Shown: one piece after another, positions 1 through 9,242 of the stretch
Layout: every line of letters starts with the position of its first letter
Numbering within the stretch: the first letter of the stretch is position 1
DNA from: an uncultured Anaerolineae bacterium
GTDB taxonomy: Bacteria > Chloroflexota > Anaerolineae > Promineifilales > Promineifilaceae
Length of the DNA stretch: 64,000 nucleotides
NCBI GenBank assembly: GCA_937943625.1
Contig: CALEAD010000008.1
Span: 1-64,000 of the forward strand
Reading direction: 5' to 3'
Notes under the pieces: model-generated
Database searches by the model: none
What the model saw: the letters and a program-made list of their open reading frames with translations, nothing else
What the model was told of the DNA's origin: nothing
Translations under genes and position numbers: made by a program

Positions 1-222
1 ATGTACCCGGAACCGGGTGACATGGGGCAAGAATACCGCCTGACGAACGTGACCATTACGGAAATTAGCCTGGTGTACCAGTTCTCGCCTACGTTTGGCG
101 AAGACGGGTATGTGACAGCCTTCTTGCTGCAGCCCGCCTGGTGCTTCAAGGGTGTGACCAACAACGCGAACGAAATGATCGAGATTATGGTGCAGGCGGT
201 TGTGCCGGAATTCATCCAGTAG
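1..222 (+). CDS. C-terminal end of an unidentified protein (5' truncated by window)
   Basis: An open frame runs from the first base to a TAG at 220-222. The codon at position 1 happens to be ATG but no ribosome binding site can be seen, so this is probably the tail of a longer protein. The 73 residues have ordinary globular composition (alternating hydrophobic beta-like stretches, a single Cys in PAWCFKG) with no motif I recognise. The opposite strand is also open here, but its translation is rich in Arg, His and Gln and looks like a shadow. The neighbouring dehydrogenase gene converges on it. Function unknown. Confidence 0.5.
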   Translation: MYPEPGDMGQEYRLTNVTITEISLVYQFSPTFGEDGYVTAFLLQPAWCFKGVTNNANEMIEIMVQAVVPEFIQ

Positions 223-285
223 AGGCGGTGTGCGGCAACGGTTTCCCCAGCGCCGGCTCTGCTTTTGTGGGACGCGAAAAGAGTC

Positions 286-385
286 ATCATGTTTCATGCG
301 TCTCTCTTGAAAATGACTGCCGACGACAGACTGCTGATTTGCGCGGCATTTTCATTCCTGGTGGTGCGCTCACGCATGAGGTCTC
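286..385 (-). repeat. R1 intergenic repeat copy
   Basis: Read on the minus strand this contains GAATGAAAATGCC, AAATCAGCAG, a run of imperfect GCAGTC units and GTCATTTTCAAGAGAG. It closely matches the sequence in front of the lpdA gene near 18.12-18.20 kb. It fills the gap between two convergent genes, so here it cannot serve as a leader for either. Confidence 0.7.
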
Positions 386-408
386 TTTGATTCCGAGCAA
401 CCAGCAAG

Positions 409-1440
409 CTAACCAACGGCCGGGTAGGTGAAGAGAAGCTGCACGGCCGTTTCTGGTTCCCTATCGAGCAGGGCATAAGCAGAGGCGGCCTCTGCTAGGG
501 GGAAGCGATGCGTGATCAGGCGTGCGGGCTGGACCTGAGCCAGCATGTCCCAGGCGATTTGCAAGCGGCGCGCTTTTTCCCAGCGCCCGCGCCATTGCGG
601 CGCAATGTGGCTGACCTGGCTGCTGATGAGCCGCATCTGGCTACGGTGGAAGTGGCCGCCCAATGCCAGGGGCGCCTGTTTTTGCCCATACCAGGAGCCG
701 ATGAGGACACGGCCGTTGTACCCCGTCAGCGCAATGGCCAGATTAAGCGCCTGTGGGTTGCCGCTTAGCTCCAACGTCAGGTCGGCGCCGGCGTAGGGGC
801 TTTCTGCTTGCAGCGCGGCGCGCAAGGTAGGGTCGTCTGGCGGCAGCGCCAGGTGTGCCCCCAGGCGGCGCGCCCACTCGCGGCGCAGCGGATAGGGATC
901 AATGGCCAGCAGCCGTGCCAAGGGGAACTGCGCCAGCAGCGCCGTTGTCAGCAGCCCCACAACGCCTTGCCCCAACACCGCCACCTGTTCGCCAATCATT
1001 GGCTGCGCGTCCATCACAAAGGAAACGGCCGTTTCCATGTTAGGCACAAAGACGGCCGTTTCTGCGGTTATTTCCGGCGGCAGCGGCCAGAGCTGGTCAG
1101 GGCGGGCGACAAAATGGCTCTCGTGCGGCTGAAAGGCAAACACCAGCCGCCCCTGCCACACGGCAGGCACGCCCTCACCCAGGGCAATCACCCGCGCCAC
1201 GGCAGCATAGCCATACTTCAGGGGGTAAGCTAGGTCATCTGCCAGCGCCTCGATGGTAACGTCGGCGGCCATGCCCGTTGGCATTTGCCCACGATAGAGC
1301 AGCATCTCTGTGCCGGGGCTGATGGCGGAGCAGAGGGTTTGCGCCAGCAGATGGCCTGGCGGCACGGGAGGCAGCGATTCCTGGCGCACCACTACCTGGT
1401 ACGGCGCGGTGAAGTAGAGCGATTGCCTACAGGTCGCCAT
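409..1440 (-). CDS. Zinc-type alcohol dehydrogenase-like (MDR) oxidoreductase
   Basis: A 343-residue medium-chain dehydrogenase/reductase. The N-terminal GroES-like half has [15 protein letters not shown], typical of the threonine dehydrogenase-like group. The Rossmann half has [20 protein letters not shown] (GxGxxG) near residue 150 followed by an acidic AIDPY, which suggests NAD(H). The catalytic Cys-His pair of classic zinc alcohol dehydrogenases is not obvious, so the substrate and zinc use are uncertain. The start overlaps the end of the upstream GTP cyclohydrolase II fusion by 14 bases, so the two are almost certainly co-transcribed and translationally coupled. That points to a role in pterin, flavin or related purine-derived metabolism, but this is inference. 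Confidence 0.8.
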   Translation of the reverse strand: MATCRQSLYFTAPYQVVVRQESLPPVPPGHLLAQTLCSAISPGTEMLLYRGQMPTGMAADVTIEALADDLAYPLKYGYAAVARVIALGEGVPAVWQGRLVFAFQPHESHFVARPDQLWPLPPEITAETAVFVPNMETAVSFVMDAQPMIGEQVAVLGQGVVGLLTTALLAQFPLARLLAIDPYPLRREWARRLGAHLALPPDDPTLRAALQAESPYAGADLTLELSGNPQALNLAIALTGYNGRVLIGSWYGQKQAPLALGGHFHRSQMRLISSQVSHIAPQWRGRWEKARRLQIAWDMLAQVQPARLITHRFPLAEAASAYALLDREPETAVQLLFTYPAVG

Positions 1441-2731
1441 ACACCACTATGTCATCTCCCAGCCGCTGGTAGCGCAGATGGCGCAGGCGTGGTAACTGTG
1501 GCGCCGGCAACGGCCGTTGCCAGCCATGCAGTACATTCAATCCCCCCACAAACAGCGGCGCAATCGTCAGCACCACGCGGTCAGCTAACTGCTGCGCCAA
1601 CAGACTAGAGATGATGCGCGCGCCACCCTCTACCATTACGCTCTGGATGCCCAATGCCAGCAGCCGGGTGAGCATAGCCATCAGGTCAATGCGTCCATCG
1701 GCTGCAGCGGGCAGCCGCAACAGCCTGGCCCCAGCCGCTTCCAGGGTAGATTGGTGGGGGGAAACGGCCGTTTCTGTGGTCACGATCCAGGGGGGGCGGT
1801 TGGGGTGGTGCAGTAGCCGCGCCGTCGGCGGAAAGCGCAGGCGGCTGTCTACGACAATTGGCTGCGGGTTGGGTCCGTCTACCAGGCGCACCGTCAGCTG
1901 CGGGTCATCGGCCAACAGCGTGCCAATGCCGATTAAGATGGCGTCGTGGCTGGCGCGCAGCTTGTGCGTCAGGCGTAAAGATTGCGCGCCGCTGAGGGGA
2001 AACGGCCGTCCTGCCTCATCCGTCAACGAGCCATCCAAACTTTGCGCATAACTGAGCGTGACAAACGGCCGTGTGCGCAACCCATTTTGTGGTACATCTG
2101 GCTGCACGTAGCGCAAATTCAGCGGGAACAGCTCCGTATTCAGCAAATGGCGCATCCGCGCCACCTTAGTGGCCAGATAAGCGGCGTTTTCCGCCTGTGC
2201 CTCTATTTCCAGGGGCACGCGCTGCGTAACGCGCACGCCCAACTTTTGCAGACTTTCTAGCTTATCGGGGTTATTTGTCAGCAACCGCACCGAGCGCAGG
2301 CGCAAATCCTGCAAAATATGTGCCGCCACCCTGTAATCCCGCGCATCCGCCTGATGCCCCAGCAGCAAGTTGGCGTCCACGGTGTCGTACCCTTCGTCCT
2401 GCAAATTATAAGCGCGCAGCTTTTCCAGCAGGCCAATTCCCCGCCCTTCCTGGCGCAGGTAAAGTACCACCCCCTTACCCTCGCTGGCGATCAGCTCCAG
2501 GGCACGGTTAAGCTGTGGCCCACAGTCACAGCGCAAAGAGCCAAGCACATCGCCGGTAAAGCATTCGGAGTGCAGCCTGACTAACACATCCTCTTGATCT
2601 TGTACCTGACCCATAACTAGCGCCAGGTGTTCCTTGTCGTCCAGGCTGTTGTGATAAAGACAGAGTTGAAACGTTCCTGCTTCAGTAGGCAGTCGGGTGC
2701 AGGTCATCTGCTGCACGGTGATCGGGTTCAT
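1427..2731 (-). CDS. ribA: GTP cyclohydrolase II fused to RibD-type reductase domain
   Basis: A 434-residue bifunctional protein. Residues about 1-200 are GTP cyclohydrolase II: the zinc site [18 protein letters not shown] gives three Cys, and RQEGRGIG and LLTNNPDKL are the nucleotide-binding motifs. Residues about 220-434 are the RibD C-terminal (DHFR-like) reductase domain, with [25 protein letters not shown] and VMVEGGARI. The usual bacterial riboflavin fusion is RibB-RibA, while RibD normally pairs its reductase with a deaminase; neither partner domain is here. The predicted reactions are GTP to the diaminopyrimidine followed by ribosyl-chain reduction. The dehydrogenase downstream overlaps this gene. 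No FMN-riboswitch consensus was seen upstream. Confidence 0.88.
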   Translation of the reverse strand: MNPITVQQMTCTRLPTEAGTFQLCLYHNSLDDKEHLALVMGQVQDQEDVLVRLHSECFTGDVLGSLRCDCGPQLNRALELIASEGKGVVLYLRQEGRGIGLLEKLRAYNLQDEGYDTVDANLLLGHQADARDYRVAAHILQDLRLRSVRLLTNNPDKLESLQKLGVRVTQRVPLEIEAQAENAAYLATKVARMRHLLNTELFPLNLRYVQPDVPQNGLRTRPFVTLSYAQSLDGSLTDEAGRPFPLSGAQSLRLTHKLRASHDAILIGIGTLLADDPQLTVRLVDGPNPQPIVVDSRLRFPPTARLLHHPNRPPWIVTTETAVSPHQSTLEAAGARLLRLPAAADGRIDLMAMLTRLLALGIQSVMVEGGARIISSLLAQQLADRVVLTIAPLFVGGLNVLHGWQRPLPAPQLPRLRHLRYQRLGDDIVVYGDL

Positions 2732-2769
2732 AACTGCGACGCATCCTTACAAGGGTTTTTTGGTGCTGG

Positions 2770-2861
2770 GCACTGGCGTTTTTGCCGGATGCCGGTATAA
2801 CGCGATTTGCCGAAATCGCGTTACGGCGCCAGAGGTCAGCGCAAATTTCGCCAGATTCCAG
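2770..2861. repeat. R3 intergenic repeat copy
   Basis: A roughly 92-bp element with an internal 10-bp inverted repeat (AACGCGATTT / AAATCGCGTT). It is flanked by CTGGCGTTTTTGCCGG on one side and GCGCAAATTTCGCCAG on the other. Similar copies lie near 10.34, 46.02 and 48.01 kb. It lies upstream of the ribA fusion and could form a cruciform or an RNA hairpin in that leader. Confidence 0.7.
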
Positions 2862-3035
2862 TTGTTGTAACAAGAAGACGTCAACGTTTTTTGTGGGAGA
2901 AGCCGGCTAAAGTCGGCACGACGAACAAACCCGCCGCGTCTTCTGACGAGTAATAGTAACCTAGTATTATACCGTGTGCGGCTGGTTTTTCCTGAGATAC
3001 CCGCGATAGTCGGCGGTCGGCAGTCATTTCGTTTT

Positions 3036-3154
3036 CGCGGAATCCCTTTCCTTTCCAGGTGGCGGGGATTCCGCGTCGAAGACTCCTCGGAATGATATGG
3101 GAAAGTTTAGATTATTTTGTTAACAATGTACTAAACAGGCGTCCCGAAACAGTG
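3036..3154. repeat. R4 intergenic repeat copy
   Basis: Contains GGGGATTCCGCGTCGAAGAC, CTCCTCGGAATGA and a TTATTTTGTTAACA stretch. The same block occurs near 59.76-59.92 kb. The 2732-3154 gap holds this copy, the R3 copy, a piece of the R2 core (2897-2926) and a trace of R1 (about 3009-3030). I see no gene in it. Confidence 0.65.
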
Positions 3155-4071
3155 CTACGTAGGCGGAATGTATCCCCGGCGGGTGATTTGTCGTTGTTGG
3201 TTGATGATGGCGATACCCAGGACGATAAGTGCCATGCCAATTAGCATCACCAGCGTGATGCGCTCGTCGAGAAACAGGGCCCCACCAACCGTAGCGACCA
3301 CTGGAATTACGTAAGCTGTCATGGCAGCGGCCGTCGCACCGAAGCGTTTGATGATGTAGAACTCGACGATTAGCCCTAAAAATGCGCCGACCAGCGCCGT
3401 GTAAGCCAGCGAGGTATACCCCTGTACGCTCACGCGGCTAAAGTCCAGGTCGGCAAACAAAAGGACGATGGGGAGCATAAAGAGGGTGGCAAAGATCATG
3501 CGCGCGGTGGCGACGTCGAAGCCCTCGAACTGGCGCAGATATTTGCGCGCATAGATAGCCATCGCGCTGCCGGCAATCATGCCGACCATGACCAGCAGGA
3601 AGCCAAGAGGGCTGGCCTGGTTGGCGTCTGGCAGGCCGCTCTCTCCTTGCAGCACCAGCAGCAAAGCGCCGCCTAGGGCTAGCGCAATGCCGAGCATCTT
3701 GCGACCGGTCAGCCGTTCGTCTGTGAGGAAGAAGTGGGCCATGAGCACGGTGATGGCCGGAGCTGTGGTGATGAAGATGGCGGTGACGCCGCTGGACTGT
3801 GGTACTGTAAGGATAGGAGCAGGGTGGTCATCGGCACGACCGTTCCCATTACCCCCATTAACGCCGCGCGCTGCCACAACGACCGGTCGGTTGGCCACCT
3901 TTGCCGCCGGTCAACCAAATAGACGCCCAGGTGAGCAACACAGGCTATCGCCAGCCGCAAGCCGACGAAGGCGATGGCATCAAACTGGGCCAGGCCAAAA
4001 CGGGCGACAACCAGGTTGGAACCCCAGATCAAGCCAAGCAAAATGACGAATGGCAGAGCCTGGCTGCTCAC
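3155..4071 (-). pseudogene. EamA/DMT-family transporter with a frameshift
   Basis: The N-terminal part begins at GTG 4071, nine bases after a strong AGGAGGT (4081-4087). It encodes LPFVILLGLIWGSN, the normal start of a ten-helix drug/metabolite transporter. The frame runs on as garbage after LLSLQY, while the rest of the family sequence (SSGVTAIFITTAPAITVLM and five further helices) continues in another frame down to 3155. The switch falls at about 3796-3806. Removing one CA dinucleotide (or adding one base) restores a plain LQYQSSGVTA junction, so a CA duplication is the simplest cause. It is either a recent pseudogene or a sequencing/assembly error. Substrate unknown; the family exports small metabolites. 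Confidence 0.75.
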
Positions 4072-4155
4072 CTGTAAGTGACCTCCTGCGGCTGACGGCT
4101 GACCGCCGAACCCGGTCACCCTGTCACTTCCCTATCCCGTTCTTCCTGTCACCGT

Positions 4156-5805
4156 TTAAGCGCGCACGGCCGTCACTGTTTGGCGATGAATCTGGTAAAC
4201 ACTGGCCAGCACCTGCTCACTAAACTGCGCGGGCACATCTACCAGGGTGTGGTCATCCTGTATATGGATGGCGCCGATCGTTTTGCCGGGAATGTTGGCG
4301 TTGTAGGCGATGGTTCCTACTACGTCGTTGGGGCGCACGCCATGCGCGCGGCCGGCATTCAGCACCAAGCGCACCATACCCTTTTCGTGGGATTGGGCGC
4401 TAATGGGGCGGGCCGGTTGGGGGGCACGGTCGTTCGTGCGTTTGGCAGTACGGCCGTTGCGCCGCGTTTGTGGCGTGGGCAAAGGCTCCACCGGGCTAAC
4501 CGGGGCAATGGGGCGCTGCTTTTCTTCGGCGCGTGCCAGTTTTAGCGCCGCTGCGGCCACTTCCAGTGGGGCAAAGCCCAGCGCTGCCAGCTCTTCCACC
4601 AGGGCACGCTCCTTACGCGCGCGTCCACGCCGCAGCCACACGGTCAACTGGTCGCGCAGTAGGGCGTCACGGTGGGCGTGGATATCTTCTGGGGTGGGCA
4701 CGGCCGTTTCCTGCAGCTTCAGCTTTGCGTAGGTCTCGATGCGCCGCAGACGACCCTGTTCTTTGGGCGTCACCAGCGAGATGGCAATGCCCGTTTTGCC
4801 CGCGCGCGCCGTGCGCCCCACGCGATGCACAAACACCTCCGGGTCACGCGGCAGGTCAAAGTTAAACACGTGCGAAATATCATCAATATCCAGCCCGCGT
4901 GCCGCCACGTCCGTGGCTACCAGCACATTGATCTGCTTGCGCCGGAAGCGATTCAGCACCTGTTCACGCGCGTCCTGGCTCAAGTCGCCGCTCAAGGCCT
5001 CGGCTGGGTAGCCGCGCACCGTCAGTTCGTTGGCTAATTCGCCCGTGCCCACGCGGGTTTGGGCAAAAATCAGGGCACTGCTAATCTCTTCTACCTCGAA
5101 CAGGCGCGTCAGCACCGCTAGCTTGTCTGCTTCATTCACCAGGTAATACCGCTGCTCAATGTTGGCTACTGTAAGCTGTTTTTGCTGCAGGGTAATTGCC
5201 TGCGGGTCGCGCAGGTAGCGGCTGGCCAGGGCGCGGATTTCTGGAGGTAGGGTGGCGGAGAAGAGAGCCGTCTGGCGTGTTTCTGGCGTGGCCTTGAGGA
5301 GGGTTTCCACATCCTCGATAAAGCCCATGCTCAGCATTTCGTCCGCCTCATCCAGCACCACCGTGCGCACCTGGCTCAGGTCGAGGGCGTTTTGCTGCAT
5401 CAGGTCAATCAGGCGGCCGGGTGTGCCAACGACCACGTCTACGCCGCGCGCCAGGCGGTTCTTCTGCCGCCCGTAGGGCTGACCCCCGTAGATGGCCAAC
5501 ACCTGCACGGAGAGATGACGGCCGTAATCGTGCACCGCACGCGCCACCTGCAAGGCCAACTCCCGCGTGGGGGCAACAATGAGCGCCTGCGCCTGGCCGG
5601 CGCCGGGCTGCAAATTGTGCAAGATCGGCAGGGCGAAAGCGGCCGTTTTGCCCGTGCCCGTTTGTGCCTGGCCAATGATATCTTGACCGGCGAGCATAGG
5701 GGGGATAACGGCCGTTTGAATCGGGGTTGGTTCGCTAAAACCAAGCTCGGTAACAGCCTGTACCAGCTGCGGGCGTAGGTTTAAGAGGGAAAATCCGGTT
5801 GTCAT
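4156..5805 (-). CDS. DEAD-box ATP-dependent RNA helicase with DbpA-like RNA-binding tail
   Basis: A 549-residue RNA helicase. The start is placed at ATG 5805, preceded by AGGAGC; an in-frame upstream extension is low-complexity and lacks a ribosome binding site. Visible motifs in order: Q motif (GFSEPTPIQ), Walker A AQTGTGKT at 47-54, PTREL, TPGRLID, DEAD (VLDEADEML), SAT, ATDVAARGLDID and HRVGRTARAG. The last 110 residues match the DbpA RNA-binding domain (GRAHGVRPNDVVGTI, IGAIHIQDDHTLVDVP), as in CsdA/DeaD-type helicases of ribosome assembly and mRNA remodelling. A Pro/Arg-rich linker separates the core from the tail. It has its own promoter and a leader of about 200 nt. Confidence 0.93.
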   Translation of the reverse strand: MTTGFSLLNLRPQLVQAVTELGFSEPTPIQTAVIPPMLAGQDIIGQAQTGTGKTAAFALPILHNLQPGAGQAQALIVAPTRELALQVARAVHDYGRHLSVQVLAIYGGQPYGRQKNRLARGVDVVVGTPGRLIDLMQQNALDLSQVRTVVLDEADEMLSMGFIEDVETLLKATPETRQTALFSATLPPEIRALASRYLRDPQAITLQQKQLTVANIEQRYYLVNEADKLAVLTRLFEVEEISSALIFAQTRVGTGELANELTVRGYPAEALSGDLSQDAREQVLNRFRRKQINVLVATDVAARGLDIDDISHVFNFDLPRDPEVFVHRVGRTARAGKTGIAISLVTPKEQGRLRRIETYAKLKLQETAVPTPEDIHAHRDALLRDQLTVWLRRGRARKERALVEELAALGFAPLEVAAAALKLARAEEKQRPIAPVSPVEPLPTPQTRRNGRTAKRTNDRAPQPARPISAQSHEKGMVRLVLNAGRAHGVRPNDVVGTIAYNANIPGKTIGAIHIQDDHTLVDVPAQFSEQVLASVYQIHRQTVTAVRA

Positions 5806-6012
5806 ATTGCTCCTGTTTGTGTTTTGATCTGTCCGTCGCGCGGCGCGTCTCCTTGCGGAGCACGCACCTCCTATGCCTGCCAACAGCGGACTCATCCCAC
5901 AAACCAGAGCCTACCGGTGGCACAAAAATACCCGACGCAAGACGGTCGGGCATCCAGGCGAAAAACTCAAAACTTACTTGAAAAATAACGGCATCTTTAT
6001 CGCGCCAGGCAC

Positions 6013-6040
6013 AGTATAGCACAGTGTCAGGTAAAAGCAA
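6013..6040 (-). promoter_or_regulatory. Sigma-70-type promoter for the DEAD-box helicase
   Basis: On the minus strand a TTGCTT -35 (6035-6040), 16-nt spacer and TATACT -10 (6013-6018), with TGC directly before the -10. Transcription would begin near 6006, giving about 200 nt of leader before the helicase ATG. The leader contains small inverted repeats (CCGAC/GTCGG near 5935-5950; CTCC/GGAG near 5849-5860). Long structured leaders are known for cold-shock RNA helicase genes; whether this one is regulated is inference. Confidence 0.5.
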
Positions 6041-6142
6041 AAGCGTGGGTCCAGTCATTTGACCGCAGCGGCGAACGGCCGTTGTCCGTTGGGGAGCACT
6101 TTGCTGAGGGACATGAGCCATGCCTTTGCAACGTTTGGCTCC

Positions 6143-7666
6143 TCACCTGTTACGGCTGAGATGCGCCAGAAATGATGCTGCCTGCTGGCGCACAAGCTGC
6201 CGCCCGGCATCATCCAGGTGGCGCAGCCCTAGCACATTTTGCCCCAGGCGCGGGTTGGCGCGCAGGCGTGCCTCGTGCGTCAGCAAGAAGTTCCAATAGA
6301 GCGTGTTGAAGGGGCAGGCGTCGGCGCCGTGACGTTTTTTGCGGTTGAAGCGGCAGGAGCCGCAGTAGTCGCTCATTTTGTGGATGTAGTTGGCGCTGGC
6401 GATGTAGGGCTTGGTGGCGGTCAGGCCGCCGTCGGCGTTTAGCCCCATGCCGATCACGTTGGGCAGCATCACCCACTCGTAGGCGTCTATGTATGCGGCC
6501 TGGAACCAGTCGTTAACGGCCGCAGGGTGAAGTCCGGCCAGCAGGGCAAAATTGCTCAGCAGCATTAGCCGCTCAATGTGGTGCGTGTAGCCGCTTTGCA
6601 GGGCGCGACCAATGGCGTGGCGCAGGCAGTTCATCTCTGTCTCGCCCGTCCAGAAGAATTCGGGCAACGGCCGTTCTGCTCCCCACGCATTCATCTTCTT
6701 CATTGCCGCCCCGAAACGGCCGTATTGCCAGGCCATGTATTCGCGCCAGCCCAAAATCTGGCGCACGAACCCTTCCACGGCATTCAGCGGCGCCTGCCCG
6801 GCGTAATAGGCCTGTTCGGCGGCGCGAATCAGCTCCAGGGGTTCCAGCAGGCCAAGGTTCAGGTAAGGGGAGAGCAGCGAATGGTACAGCGTGGCGTGGC
6901 GCTGTGTCATGGCGTCTTCATAGGTGCCAAAATTGGGCAGCCGTTGCGCCAAAAAGTCGGCAAAGGCAGCCTGCGCCTGGGCGCGCGTCACCGCCAGGTC
7001 AAAGCCCGCTACGCTGCCGAGGCCAGGTATTTGCGCCACTTCGGCCATCACCTCCTGGGTGATGGCGTCTGGGGCAAAGCTGGGCGGATCAGGGGGGTTG
7101 AGGTGTGCGGGCAACGGCTGTCGGTTGAGCCTGTCGTAGTTCCAGGCGCCACCTGCCGGCTCTGCGCCTTCCATGAGCACGCCAAAGTGGCGGCGCATGG
7201 CGCGGTAGAACTGCTCTTGCACCACGCGCTTGACTGGCGGCAGGTTGGGGAAGGGGTTGTGCTGGCCGATGAGGAATTGGGTGTTGGGCAGCACGGTGAC
7301 GGGCAGGTTCAGCCGTTGCGCCAGAGTGTGCTGGAAGAGACGGCCGTTTTCATCAGCGGCCGCCATCGTCAGCAACTGGTCAGGAAAGTGGGTGGCGCAG
7401 TGCTCCTGGAGGGCTACTGTGAAGTTGGGCGCGATCAGGTATTCCACGTGGTAGCCCTGTTGCCCCAGCGCCTGAGCATAATGGCGCATGGCACTGAAGA
7501 GCAGCACCAGCTTTTTGCGCTGATAGGGCAGCTTGCGCGCGCGCGCCGCCGATTGCACCAGCAGCACGCGCACCTGCGCGCGGCTGCCCGCCAGCTTTTC
7601 TGCTGCTGCCAGCGCCGGGTGCTGCGCCAGCAGTTGGTCGCCCAAAATCCAGACGGTGATTAACAT
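6143..7666 (-). CDS. phrB: FeS-BCP family photolyase / cryptochrome-like protein
   Basis: A 507-residue member of the iron-sulfur bacterial cryptochrome and photolyase group (deoxyribodipyrimidine photolyase-related). The N-terminal domain (WILGDQL) is the alpha/beta photolyase fold. The C-terminal helical FAD domain has GWREYMAW, WNYDRLNR and YIDAYEWVMLPNVIGMG. Cys347, Cys435, Cys438 and Cys451 show the spacing (88, 3, 13) of the four [4Fe-4S] ligands of Agrobacterium PhrB, a (6-4) photolyase. It would repair UV photoproducts using light and FAD. It lies 25 bases after the acyl-CoA synthetase gene, probably as the last gene of that operon, an unexplained pairing. Confidence 0.92.
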   Translation of the reverse strand: MLITVWILGDQLLAQHPALAAAEKLAGSRAQVRVLLVQSAARARKLPYQRKKLVLLFSAMRHYAQALGQQGYHVEYLIAPNFTVALQEHCATHFPDQLLTMAAADENGRLFQHTLAQRLNLPVTVLPNTQFLIGQHNPFPNLPPVKRVVQEQFYRAMRRHFGVLMEGAEPAGGAWNYDRLNRQPLPAHLNPPDPPSFAPDAITQEVMAEVAQIPGLGSVAGFDLAVTRAQAQAAFADFLAQRLPNFGTYEDAMTQRHATLYHSLLSPYLNLGLLEPLELIRAAEQAYYAGQAPLNAVEGFVRQILGWREYMAWQYGRFGAAMKKMNAWGAERPLPEFFWTGETEMNCLRHAIGRALQSGYTHHIERLMLLSNFALLAGLHPAAVNDWFQAAYIDAYEWVMLPNVIGMGLNADGGLTATKPYIASANYIHKMSDYCGSCRFNRKKRHGADACPFNTLYWNFLLTHEARLRANPRLGQNVLGLRHLDDAGRQLVRQQAASFLAHLSRNR

Positions 7667-7691
7667 AAAGTTGGGCAGCCCTGGGAAAAAA

Positions 7692-9236
7692 TTATCCCTG
7701 GCTAAAGCGCTCGCGCAGCTCTCGCTTGAGGATTTTGCCTGCGCCAGAGATGGGCAGTTCGGGCAAAATTTCTACGCGCCGGGGCACTTTGTAGGCGGCC
7801 AGGTTTTCCTTTAGATATTGGCGCAGCTGCTCTGGCGTGGCTTGCGCTCCTGGCTTGAGTACGACGCAGGCCAGCCCTGCTTCGCCCCACTTGGGGTCTG
7901 GGATGCCGACGACAGCGCACATGTGAACGGCCGTATGCCCATATAGCACCTTCTCAATTTCCGCCGGGTACACATTTTCACCGCCAGAGATGAACATATC
8001 CTTCTTGCGGTCTACAATTGTAAAGTACCATCCCTCGTCATACTTTGCCAGGTCCCCCGTGTGGAACCAGCCCGCTTCATCCATTGCCTCTTCGGTGGCC
8101 AGGGGATTGTTGAAGTAGCCGGAGGACATGCTAGGGCCTTTGAGCACAAGTTCGCCCACCTGATTGGGGCCAAGCGGCCGATTTTGCTCGTCCACAATGC
8201 GCGCGTCTACGTAAAAGTTGGGGCGACCAATGCTACCGGCGTGGCTGATGGCGTCTGCGGCGGCCAGGGCAAAGATGCCGGGGCCAAACTCGGTCATGCC
8301 AAAGCCTTGCTTGAAACGGATGCCTTTTTCCGCAGTGTATTTTTCTACCAGGGGCACGGGCAGGGGGGCGCCACCGCTGGTGCAAAATCGCAGCGAAGAG
8401 AGATCGACCGTTTGCCAGTTGGCTGCCTCGGTCATCATCTGGTACATGGTGGGCACGCCGGCAAAGAGTGTCACACGCTCCTGCTCAATCAGTGTCAGCA
8501 CCTGCGCCGGGTCGAACTGGCGCACGAGAATGGTTATGCCGCCAAGGATGACTTGTGGCAGCGTGTAAACAAACAGCCCGCCGGTGTGGAAGAGGGGAAA
8601 GACGTTTAGATAAATGTCGTCGTGATGCAGGTCGTGAATGATGGTGTTGAGCGTGTTCCAGGCGATCATGCGGTGGCTGATTTGCGCCGCCTTGGGCAGG
8701 CCGGTTGTGCCGCCGGTGAAGATCAGCGCTGCCACGGACTCTGCTTCTACAGCTTCGTTGACAACGGCCGTTGCCGCACTTTCTTGCAGCAGTTGGCCAA
8801 AAAGCAGGCTGCCGGGCGCGCCTTCCCCTTCCAGGTGCACCCAATGGATCAGGCTGGTGAGGGTGGGGTCATTTTGCAGGGCAACGGCCGTTGGCGCAAA
8901 CTCCGCCGAATAAAAAAGCGCCTTGGGAGTCGTGTTGCGCAAAATGCCCGCCAGCTCGCGCCAGTGCAGCCGCCAGTTCAGCGCCGTGTGCATGGCGCCC
9001 AGCTTGGCGCAGGCAAAAAAGAGATCGAGGTGCTCCACGCCATCGCGTGCCAGAATTGCCACGCGGTCGCCCAGGCCCACACCTGCCTGCTGTCGTAGCC
9101 AGTTGGCCAGCCGATTTGCGCGCTCGTTCAGCTGCGCGTAGGTCAGCCGCAGCGCCGGTTCTTTGCCGGCGTCTATGATTGCCAGCTTCTCTGGTGAATA
9201 AATTGCGCGTCTGCCGGAATAATCGCCGATATACAT
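7692..9236 (-). CDS. Acyl-CoA synthetase (AMP-forming), FadD-like
   Basis: A 514-residue ANL-superfamily ligase that activates a carboxylic acid as acyl-AMP and transfers it to CoA. Motifs: the P-loop-like IFTGGTTGLPKAA, the adenine site GFGMTEFGPG, WFHTGDLAKYD, IVDRKKDMFISGGENVYP (hinge) and the C-terminal catalytic Lys in GAGKILKREL. No membrane segment or signal peptide. It starts six bases after the KAS III-like gene, so the two form a transcriptional pair. Such pairs often supply an acyl group from a fatty acid to a thiolase-fold partner, but the substrate cannot be read from the sequence. Confidence 0.9.
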   Translation of the reverse strand: MYIGDYSGRRAIYSPEKLAIIDAGKEPALRLTYAQLNERANRLANWLRQQAGVGLGDRVAILARDGVEHLDLFFACAKLGAMHTALNWRLHWRELAGILRNTTPKALFYSAEFAPTAVALQNDPTLTSLIHWVHLEGEGAPGSLLFGQLLQESAATAVVNEAVEAESVAALIFTGGTTGLPKAAQISHRMIAWNTLNTIIHDLHHDDIYLNVFPLFHTGGLFVYTLPQVILGGITILVRQFDPAQVLTLIEQERVTLFAGVPTMYQMMTEAANWQTVDLSSLRFCTSGGAPLPVPLVEKYTAEKGIRFKQGFGMTEFGPGIFALAAADAISHAGSIGRPNFYVDARIVDEQNRPLGPNQVGELVLKGPSMSSGYFNNPLATEEAMDEAGWFHTGDLAKYDEGWYFTIVDRKKDMFISGGENVYPAEIEKVLYGHTAVHMCAVVGIPDPKWGEAGLACVVLKPGAQATPEQLRQYLKENLAAYKVPRRVEILPELPISGAGKILKRELRERFSQG

Positions 9237-9242
9237 GGTGTA

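Noticed and set aside
1-300. Minus-strand open frame running off the left edge from about position 293
   Set aside because: It starts inside an R1 repeat and its translation is full of Arg, His and Gln; the plus-strand frame has more natural protein composition.
2732-3050. FMN riboswitch before the ribA fusion
   Set aside because: I looked for the conserved AGGGGCAGGG-type core and its partner stems and found neither; the region is made of R3, R4 and R2 fragments.
6578-7663. 361-codon open frame antisense to phrB
   Set aside because: Opposite a photolyase gene with all four Fe-S cysteines; the translation looks random.
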